A stretch of 63,928 bases of DNA, taken from Oscillospiraceae bacterium. Its GTDB lineage: Bacteria; Bacillota; Clostridia; Oscillospirales; Oscillospiraceae. The DNA is taken from assembly GCA_902781745.1 (NCBI GenBank), contig CACZKM010000005.1:1-63928 (forward strand). The letters run 5' to 3'. Positions 58,350 through 63,928 of the stretch are shown here, in pieces (within the stretch, counting starts at the first letter, position 1; each line of letters opens with the position of its first letter). The position numbers were made by a program, and so were the translations under genes. The notes beneath the pieces were generated by a model. It was given only the letters and a program-made list of their open reading frames with translations. It had not been told where the DNA came from and did not search any database.

Positions 58350-59007
58350 CGGGCTTCATCTCCTCATCCAATATTTTCGTAATGTAAAGATCCCCTCTCT
58401 GCCGACGGTTTCTTTCTACGTCAAAATACTCTCTTCGAGCGGTCCTGTCCCGAAGCATCTTTTTTGCATACCACTCTTCACTGGATGCTGTCTCATATCC
58501 TGTGAAAACGAGTTGATCAAATGCCTGTTTACTCTTGAGTACAACCTGTTGCCCCAATTTGCCCAGATGCATGGCTCGATTGAGTTGGCGAAAGGAAATC
58601 GTGCCGTTAATGAAATCCTGGGCGAAGGAAAAATAGCTGTCATCCGCTCGATAGCCAACAATGATATCGAAGGTGTCATAGGCAGGACGGAAAGTGTTCA
58701 GAAGATACTCTTTGGCATCATATGCCAAAGCAGAAGAAACATCAAACTCCCTATTTTCTAACAATACTGTCAGCCAATGGAGGATGGTAAAGGAGTTTGC
58801 ATTCAAATCAAGAATGGACAGATTCGTCATGTCCAGAGAATAAGCATTGGCGTACCCGTCACGGTCTCGCCCGACTCCCCATTCCTTCGCCATGTCCAGA
58901 GTCTCGGTACAATAAAAACCAAGGCCATAATCGTTGTATGTCTTTCCGTATCCGAAGATTGGTCGCTGAATAATCGTCGCAGAACCGTGATAGAGCGTCT
59001 TCTGCAT
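58330..59007 (-). CDS. DUF3990 protein, putative ADP-ribosyltransferase-like toxin
   Basis: A 225-residue protein. It starts with TLYHGSATIIQRPIFGYGKTYNDYGLGFYCTETLDMAKEWG, in pieces the DUF3990 pattern: YHGS, then D-GxGFY-T, then A-xW. These are reminiscent of the R-S-E/H-Y-E ADP-ribosyltransferase fold (His and Tyr segments). The middle (DIIVGYRADDSYFSFAQDFING) is also conserved. The toxin role is inferred from the coupled HTH gene. The ATG at 59,007 follows GGGGAGG. Confidence 0.72.
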   Translation of the reverse strand: MQKTLYHGSATIIQRPIFGYGKTYNDYGLGFYCTETLDMAKEWGVGRDRDGYANAYSLDMTNLSILDLNANSFTILHWLTVLLENREFDVSSALAYDAKEYLLNTFRPAYDTFDIIVGYRADDSYFSFAQDFINGTISFRQLNRAMHLGKLGQQVVLKSKQAFDQLVFTGYETASSEEWYAKKMLRDRTARREYFDVERNRRQRGDLYITKILDEEMKPDDPRLR

Positions 59008-59026
59008 ATCATCACCACCTCCCCGA

Positions 59027-59055
59027 ATTATACTCCTGTAGGAGTACGAAGTCAA
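59027..59055 (-). promoter_or_regulatory. Promoter of the DUF3990 pair with operator palindrome
   Basis: Leftward TTGACT (59050-59055), 17-bp spacer, TATAAT (59027-59032). TACTCCT-GT-AGGAGTA (59,031-59,046), a perfect 7-bp inverted repeat, fills the spacer and should be the operator of the HTH protein. Confidence 0.8.
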
Positions 59056-59065
59056 CATTTATTCT

Positions 59066-59153
59066 GTCCGGATTGTCCGTCAAGATTCTCAATACACCAG
59101 ATATTCAACTTTTTCTGTGTAACTGTATATTATTTTTGTCGGACAATACGGAC
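59066..59153. repeat. GTCCG inverted repeat pair, left of the replication-like genes
   Basis: GTCCGGATTGTCCGTC (59,066-59,081) and, inverted, GTCGGACAATACGGAC (59,138-59,153). Each arm has two GTCCG units 8 bases apart. The same motif recurs at 62,193-62,279. From 59,154 to 59,489 I see no gene. Confidence 0.65.
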
Positions 59154-59489
59154 GTCCGATCAACTACCGTTTGAAGTCATTATATGGCATCCTGACGTTG
59201 GTCGCGTATCCTACCTTTCCTTAATCCCATTTCTTACACGAAACATTCACTTAACCTTAATCTATTTTAGAGGAGCAGGAGGGCGGTTTCCTACAATTGA
59301 TCTTTTGGGGGTTGACAACAGAACGATAGCATGATAACATAAGCAAACCAAATCCTTGTACGAGACCTAACTATGATTGTCGTACGTAGTATTTTGATTT
59401 GGGTTTAAAATGCATTTCCAATGTTTGATTGTTTTTCATCCATTGGAGCTGTCAACGTATGAATGTTGACGGTTGTTGTTGGCACGATT

Positions 59490-59556
59490 CCGACTGCATT
59501 TCTTATAGCAAGCATAGCTATGCTTGCGAATGAGAACTGCGGTCGGTTTTTTTATT
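59490..59556 (+). terminator. Terminator-like leader hairpin with 20-bp palindrome
   Basis: CCGAC...GTCGG arms enclose the perfect palindrome GCAAGCATAGCTATGCTTGC (59,508-59,527); a run of seven Ts follows. It ends 30 bases before the next gene, so it may attenuate the replication-like genes. GTCAAC/GTTGAC (59,451-59,470) lies just upstream. Confidence 0.6.
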
Positions 59557-59586
59557 TTTTTCATATATCTACGAGGAGGAATGAAA

Positions 59587-59844
59587 ATGAATATCTATTA
59601 TCATTCAGTAGCCAAAAGGCCCAGGCGGCCCGGAGAACTGATCCGTCCGATCGACATTTTCCCTAAGCGAACGAGTATCGATCCTGTCATCCAGTATTAT
59701 GATGCAGATGGAAATCCCTGCCAGTTCAGTGAGCACTATTATATTTCTGCTCCGGTGGGATTTCCCTTTCCTGTCGGGTACACCGTCATCGGGACCTTTC
59801 CCTTTGAGGTCTCTCAGCCCGAACCCGAAACCGTTTGTCCTTGA
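59587..59844 (+). CDS. Small protein homologous to the N-terminus of the next gene
   Basis: An 85-residue protein. QYYDADGNPCQFSEHYYISAPVGFPFPVGYT (in pieces) matches residues about 33-66 of the ATPase encoded next (QYLDASLQPCTRSD; VFITVPPGCPYPSGFT) nearly position by position, so it derives from duplication of that domain. Function is unknown. ATG 59,587 was chosen over one two codons earlier because of spacing from GAGGAGG. Confidence 0.7.
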   Translation: MNIYYHSVAKRPRRPGELIRPIDIFPKRTSIDPVIQYYDADGNPCQFSEHYYISAPVGFPFPVGYTVIGTFPFEVSQPEPETVCP

Positions 59845-59859
59845 GGAGGAGGTAAAGTT

Positions 59860-62181
59860 ATGGCAGTCTGTAAGGTCTTCGGACGATCCTGGAATAGATC
59901 CAGCAACTATAATATCGATCCCAATATCCCCATTCGCTGTACCCTTTACCCCCCGGAGCAGTACTTAGATGCTTCGCTTCAGCCCTGTACCAGATCCGAT
60001 GCGGTCTTTATTACAGTGCCGCCGGGATGTCCCTATCCGAGCGGTTTTACCTATCTTAGGGACTATGAATACACCCCTCTGGATGAAGCGGCAAGCGTTA
60101 CCGACGAGAACTCTGGCAATTGTGAGGAGAATACCATCGAGGATGAAATGGTTGTCCTTTCTTTTTCGCCTGAGAATACCGAAGCTGCACTGCGTTTTCC
60201 CTTTGGTGAAGGGGGACATAGTTATCTCCACAGTTTCCTCAATCCGTCGAAAGCTGAGATAGATGGGCCTATGCTGTCGCCTACTCCGGAAGCAGAATCT
60301 GTTTCGCTCCGGCGTGAAGATGCTGGTAAGGATGGAGCAAATACCTCGTCTTCTCCCGCCATTCTTCGTAGTATCGCTTCGGATGCAAAAGCCATAGTCA
60401 CTCCCACCAGCAGTGCCCAGAACGTCGCGCTGAATGGAGATGCGGATTGTGAAACTACACCCTTCATCATTAAAGAAGCACATGATGGGTATTATGCTTT
60501 ACCCCCCAAAACCAAGAAGTTCGTAAAGGCCACAAACTTCTTGGTAAAATTAAAGGGGATCAAGCATATCTGGTCTTCAAATGATGCTGGCTCAGATACG
60601 CAGAAAATCGTTTTCGAAACGATTTTCCCCTTCCGCTCTGCCAAGACGATGGAGATCAATAAAGGCGACTTCAAGCATATTCTGGCAAAAATTATGGAGG
60701 ACTGCCCTGAAGCCATTCTTTACAGGAACAAAGGCATCGGTGCCTTCGAAACTGAGTTCCAGACGATGCTCAGAGAACAGGTTGCTACAGTTCCCCACAT
60801 TTTTGAATTCCATTCGTCTGGGTGGAGAGTAACCCCCAACGGTGTGTATTTTTATGTAGAAGATAACGGAACACCGCCGGATGATTACATCATCTACCGC
60901 TCCGGCTTTTCCTTCCGCAGAGGAGAAGCATCCAAATCTGAAGCGCAGATCGTTCAGGCCGGTTGGGGAATCCTGGGCTTGGCAAAGAAATCAGAATCTA
61001 TCGCCATCCCCTTTTTATTTGCCCACCTGGGTTTGCTGTTCCACTTCTTCGAAAGTGCAGGGTGTGCACCCAGAGCACTTCTTTTTATCGAAGGTCCTAC
61101 AGGCTCTTTGAAAACTGCTGTCTCCGCCTTGCTCTTCAACTTCTCCGGCGTTCCTGAGCAAAACATCCCGGCAACGTTCAGGGATACCGCTGCAAGTTTG
61201 GAAATCAAGTTCGCCAAGTACCGGGACAGGATTCTGCTGGTTGATGATTTCTGCCCGGCATCGGACGCGGGGTCCCGAAGGGCCATGGAATCCAGTTTGG
61301 AACAGTTGGTGCGATTCTTTGGCGACGGTATTGCCAAAGGTAGAGCGAATCCTAACATGGATGAAGTGAAAGAACTCAAGCCTTGCGGCCTCGTTGCTAT
61401 CACTGGGGAGGACTCTGCGGGGAGCCAGTCTTCCCTGCTCCGCTGCCTGTTCTTGTCGATTGAGAAGGACACTTTTGATAAGGATCTACTTCGCACCTAT
61501 CAGGCTGCCCCCGGACTCTGGACGGAATATCTTGCTTGGTTCGTTTCCCATCTTGCACCTCATGCAGTTGAGGTGATTGCGTACATCAAGGCATACTTCC
61601 AGCGCTATCGTGACATTGGCGGCCGGTATCTGACCGAGAAGCGACTGATCGACACTTACGCTTGTCTGGCCATTACCGCAGACATTGTGACCCGGGAGGT
61701 CCAGGGATTTCTTTCCCTGGAGCCAGATTATGTCTCCCTGCTCCAGGTCGATATCCTGAAGGTCTGTCAGGCAAGTGAAGCGCGTACCAAAACCGCTAGC
61801 CCGGTGCGTATCTTCTGCCAGGCCCTCCTGGCCCTCATGGCTCAGAATCGGATCCACCTTGCTACTACCGTCGCGGAGTTTACGGACAATCCTGGGGATT
61901 ACCTTGGCGTGGAGAAGGATGGATTCTGGTTCCTTTGGCCGCAAGATACTTATTCTGTTATCTCCAAGGCATACCAGGCCATCGGAAAGACTTTTCCTAA
62001 GTCATCAAACGCCCTATTTGGTGATCTGGTCTCTGCAGGCGTCCTCATCCCGTATAAGTCTCACCGAAAGGACGGCATTGATCGCATCGAATATGGAACC
62101 AAGGTCGGATTCGGTGACCGTCCCAGGCTTCTGAAGGTCGCGCCAGAGCGTCTCAGGGCCATCGCTGATAGCGAGGAGTAA
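59860..62181 (+). CDS. DUF927-like ATPase, probable replication protein
   Basis: A 773-residue protein. Residues about 25-75 form the small domain shared with the preceding gene, followed by a low-complexity linker (to about 205). A P-loop ATPase follows: Walker A FIEGPTGSLKTAV (about residue 410), Walker B RILLVDDF (about 453), and sensor-like LVAITGEDS. The layout resembles DUF927 proteins, which are primase-helicase-like and common in phages and integrative elements. Inverted GTCCG repeats flank the gene. AGGAGGAGG precedes the ATG. Confidence 0.75.
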   Translation: MAVCKVFGRSWNRSSNYNIDPNIPIRCTLYPPEQYLDASLQPCTRSDAVFITVPPGCPYPSGFTYLRDYEYTPLDEAASVTDENSGNCEENTIEDEMVVLSFSPENTEAALRFPFGEGGHSYLHSFLNPSKAEIDGPMLSPTPEAESVSLRREDAGKDGANTSSSPAILRSIASDAKAIVTPTSSAQNVALNGDADCETTPFIIKEAHDGYYALPPKTKKFVKATNFLVKLKGIKHIWSSNDAGSDTQKIVFETIFPFRSAKTMEINKGDFKHILAKIMEDCPEAILYRNKGIGAFETEFQTMLREQVATVPHIFEFHSSGWRVTPNGVYFYVEDNGTPPDDYIIYRSGFSFRRGEASKSEAQIVQAGWGILGLAKKSESIAIPFLFAHLGLLFHFFESAGCAPRALLFIEGPTGSLKTAVSALLFNFSGVPEQNIPATFRDTAASLEIKFAKYRDRILLVDDFCPASDAGSRRAMESSLEQLVRFFGDGIAKGRANPNMDEVKELKPCGLVAITGEDSAGSQSSLLRCLFLSIEKDTFDKDLLRTYQAAPGLWTEYLAWFVSHLAPHAVEVIAYIKAYFQRYRDIGGRYLTEKRLIDTYACLAITADIVTREVQGFLSLEPDYVSLLQVDILKVCQASEARTKTASPVRIFCQALLALMAQNRIHLATTVAEFTDNPGDYLGVEKDGFWFLWPQDTYSVISKAYQAIGKTFPKSSNALFGDLVSAGVLIPYKSHRKDGIDRIEYGTKVGFGDRPRLLKVAPERLRAIADSEE

Positions 62182-62192
62182 CATCTTACATC

Positions 62193-62279
62193 GTCCGTAA
62201 TGTCCGCCAAAATTGAAATCACACGGAGGCGTTTTTTGCCAGTCCATGGGGATATCCACTTTTGGCGGACAAAGCGGAC
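62193..62279. repeat. GTCCG inverted repeat pair, right of the replication-like gene
   Basis: GTCCGTAATGTCCGCCAAAA (62,193-62,212) and, inverted, TTTTGGCGGACAAAGCGGAC (62,260-62,279); 17 of 20 positions pair. The unit is GTCCGNNNTGTCCG, as at 59,066-59,153. Confidence 0.7.
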
Positions 62280-62337
62280 GGATCCGATATAGTTCAATCG
62301 CTTGATTGGATATTATTTCCAGAAGGAGGTTCCTACC

Positions 62338-62574
62338 ATGGCCAACAACGCCTTATCAAACTTAGTCTCGGCAAACCCCATTTACATTCCTGTCTCTGAT
62401 GTTGCCGGATTCCTGCACGTCAGCCCAGCCGCCCTGCGGGCATCTATCGATCAGGGACGCTGCCCCTTTGGGTTTTCATGGACGCTGGGAACCAGGAGCG
62501 GCTATAAGATCCCCACCATCACCTTCGTGGCTTGGTTGACCAAAGGCGTTCCTGCGGATAGCCTGACCATCTAA
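62338..62574 (+). CDS. Small HTH protein, excisionase-like
   Basis: A 78-residue protein with an HTH-like core (IPVSDVAGFLHVSPAALRASIDQGRCPFGFSW) and a basic turn (GTRSGYKIPT). Its place 41 bases before the integrase suggests an excisionase or integrase regulator. AAGGAGG precedes the ATG at 62,338. Confidence 0.75.
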   Translation: MANNALSNLVSANPIYIPVSDVAGFLHVSPAALRASIDQGRCPFGFSWTLGTRSGYKIPTITFVAWLTKGVPADSLTI

Positions 62575-62615
62575 AGATGTAATCCCGCCACGGCAGAGGA
62601 ACGGAGGTGAACCCA

Positions 62616-63815
62616 ATGCCCTCTGCACATCAGACCAATGAGAAAAAGACCGTCCGGCCGTTCGAGCACAAGATCACGCTGGGAAAGGACGTTAACGGAA
62701 AACTGATCCGAAAGTCCTTCTACAGCACCAAAAGTAAGGCTGACGCCAAGCGCAAAGCCGAGAAGTACCGGGCCCATTATGAACTGGAGTTGTTGTGTGG
62801 AGGGCATGAGGATCGCCCCCGTATTCTTTTCAAGGCATGGGTCATAGAATGTCTGGAACTGTACAAAAAGCCTTTCGTGAAGGGCAATACCTACAGCGGC
62901 ACTTATCTCATTCCGGTTCAGCAACGCCTAATACCGTGGTTTGGCGAAATGAAGCTGGATGAAATCATGCCCCTCCACATCCAAAAGTATATCAACGCGA
63001 TGGCAAAGAAATATGCGCCCGAGACTATCCATAAAGATTATTTCATCTTGTCGTTTGTATTGCAACACGCTGCGGATAATGGCTTGTGCAAATCCAACCC
63101 TGCCGGTAAATCTATTCATTTACCTAAAATTGAGCCTCCCAGTAAACATACCTACAGCCAAGCAGAATACGACACGGTCTACGGTTTTGCAAAGGCTCAT
63201 CCCAATGGTCTGGCCATCATGCTTCTGCTGGAAACCGGCATCACTCGCAGCGAACTGTTGGGCCTGAGGTGGGAGGACATAGACGCAGACAACAATACTA
63301 TTTTGATTCGCCAAGGTCTGGTAGCCTATCAAGACCTTGACCAGGAAAAGTGGGTCATCGAGTCTAACGGCCTAAAAAACAAGTATCGACAACGGGCAAT
63401 TCCTATCGTCAATCCGACACTGATGGAACGACTGAAGAACAAACCCAGGACCGTCTATCTGCCTCCGAAGGGGGATAACGGGCAGCAGGTCATCCATCCA
63501 GAATTTGTGTTCCACAGCCCTGAGGGCAAACCCTACCAACCGCAAAACTGGAGCCGCCGGGTGTACAACGCCTTTATGAAGGATTTGCGAACGGAGCACC
63601 CTGAGATCCCCAGGCTGACCCCACATGAACTCCGACACACCAGGGCTACCCTGTGGTTGGGCCAGGGCATCTCACCGCTGATGGTGGCAAAATTGTTGGG
63701 TCATTGCGACCTGAAGATGCTGACACGAATATACGATCATACATCCGTTGATACCCTGCGTAATGCGCTTACAGGACAAACCACCACACAAAAGGAAACG
63801 AGGGACGAGCTATAA
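62616..63815 (+). CDS. Tyrosine-type site-specific integrase
   Basis: A 399-residue phage-type integrase: an N-terminal arm-binding domain (about 15-60: FEHKITLGKDVNGKLIRKSFYSTKSKADAKRKA), a core-binding SAM-like domain (about 75-165) and a catalytic domain. Catalytic residues are visible: Arg in GITRSELLGLRWEDI, HELRHTRATL (HxxR), the following GH in LLGHCDL, and the tyrosine in RIYDHTS. It probably integrates the element at tRNA-Val(CAC). The ATG at 62,616 has GGAGG 8 bases upstream. Confidence 0.94.
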   Translation: MPSAHQTNEKKTVRPFEHKITLGKDVNGKLIRKSFYSTKSKADAKRKAEKYRAHYELELLCGGHEDRPRILFKAWVIECLELYKKPFVKGNTYSGTYLIPVQQRLIPWFGEMKLDEIMPLHIQKYINAMAKKYAPETIHKDYFILSFVLQHAADNGLCKSNPAGKSIHLPKIEPPSKHTYSQAEYDTVYGFAKAHPNGLAIMLLLETGITRSELLGLRWEDIDADNNTILIRQGLVAYQDLDQEKWVIESNGLKNKYRQRAIPIVNPTLMERLKNKPRTVYLPPKGDNGQQVIHPEFVFHSPEGKPYQPQNWSRRVYNAFMKDLRTEHPEIPRLTPHELRHTRATLWLGQGISPLMVAKLLGHCDLKMLTRIYDHTSVDTLRNALTGQTTTQKETRDEL

Positions 63816-63831
63816 GCTCGCCCCGTTTCTT
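63802..63831 (+). terminator. Terminator of the integrase gene
   Basis: GGGACGAGCT pairs with AGCTCGCCCC (one mismatch), followed by GTTTCTT; it overlaps the last codons of the gene. Confidence 0.65.
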
Positions 63832-63844
63832 GTATTACGAAAAC

Positions 63845-63861
63845 CCCACGCTAGGCGTGGG
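63845..63861. other. CCCACGC-TAG-GCGTGGG hairpin near the window edge
   Basis: A perfect 7-bp hairpin with a 3-base loop. Such hairpins mark ends of IS200/IS605-type elements, but no transposase can be seen before the window ends at 63,928. Confidence 0.35.
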
Positions 63862-63928
63862 TGGTTCGGAAGCGCTTATAGCTATACAACTGGACAAAAA
63901 AACTCCTTTTGGTGTAAAGTAAGCTTGC

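Overview
The window looks like the chromosome of a GC-rich, spore-forming, anaerobic Firmicute of the Oscillospiraceae type (Flavonifractor/Intestinimonas/Lawsonibacter-like). The basis is a complete spoIIIAA-AH sporulation operon, an EtfBA/acyl-CoA dehydrogenase cluster of the kind used for butyrate formation, a K+-dependent membrane pyrophosphatase, ferredoxin-dependent 2-oxoacid metabolism and a T-box leader. The genus is inferred from gene content only.

Bases 1-46,700 are core chromosome. In order they hold: a multi-hairpin repeat; ACT protein-hom-lysC; etfB-etfA-bcd; a tRNA-editing deacylase, a flavoprotein and glnS; a membrane protein and an SLH protein; an AT-richer four-gene pilin-like cluster ending in a 741-residue pilin with GLUG-like repeats; hppA; a trkA-trkH-trkH potassium operon; MATE, NSS and EamA transporters; truA; a second copy of the repeat; SPFH/NfeD; AI-2E exporter, a membrane protein and an SLH-GH25 lysozyme; ferritin; a Vat-type acetyltransferase with an alpha/beta hydrolase; a degenerate CbiE/CbiT-like protein; a T-box (probably isoleucine) in front of a four-subunit branched-chain-type 2-oxoacid:ferredoxin oxidoreductase; an MBL hydrolase; and spoIIIAA-AH behind a sigma-E-like promoter. 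Many genes have clear sigma-A promoters, most with 17-bp spacers, and hairpin terminators.

At 46,750 the character changes. The 3' half of a tRNA-Val(CAC) gene lies against the spoIIIAH terminator, and from there to the right edge the DNA is AT-richer and accessory. This looks like an integrated element whose tyrosine integrase (62,616-63,815) lies at its right end; the intact tRNA would be expected just beyond the window. Its cargo is: a 160-bp MITE with 9-bp target duplications; a leftward operon of WYL regulator, EEP nuclease, 772-residue helical protein and DUF697 membrane protein, with repeated operators over its promoter; an HTH gene; an amidoligase/class II glutamine amidotransferase pair; a serine recombinase behind structured non-coding DNA; small DNA-binding proteins; a DUF3990/HTH toxin-antitoxin-like pair with a palindromic operator; and a replication-like module (DUF927-like ATPase flanked by GTCCG inverted repeats), excisionase-like protein and integrase. 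No relaxase or capsid gene is visible, so it could be an integrative mobilizable element or a phage-satellite-like island.

The best candidates for undescribed biology are the WYL-EEP-helical-DUF697 operon (possible defence system), the amidoligase pair, the CbiE/T-derived protein, the T-box-controlled 2-oxoacid oxidoreductase (suggesting a biosynthetic direction) and the covarying hairpin repeats.
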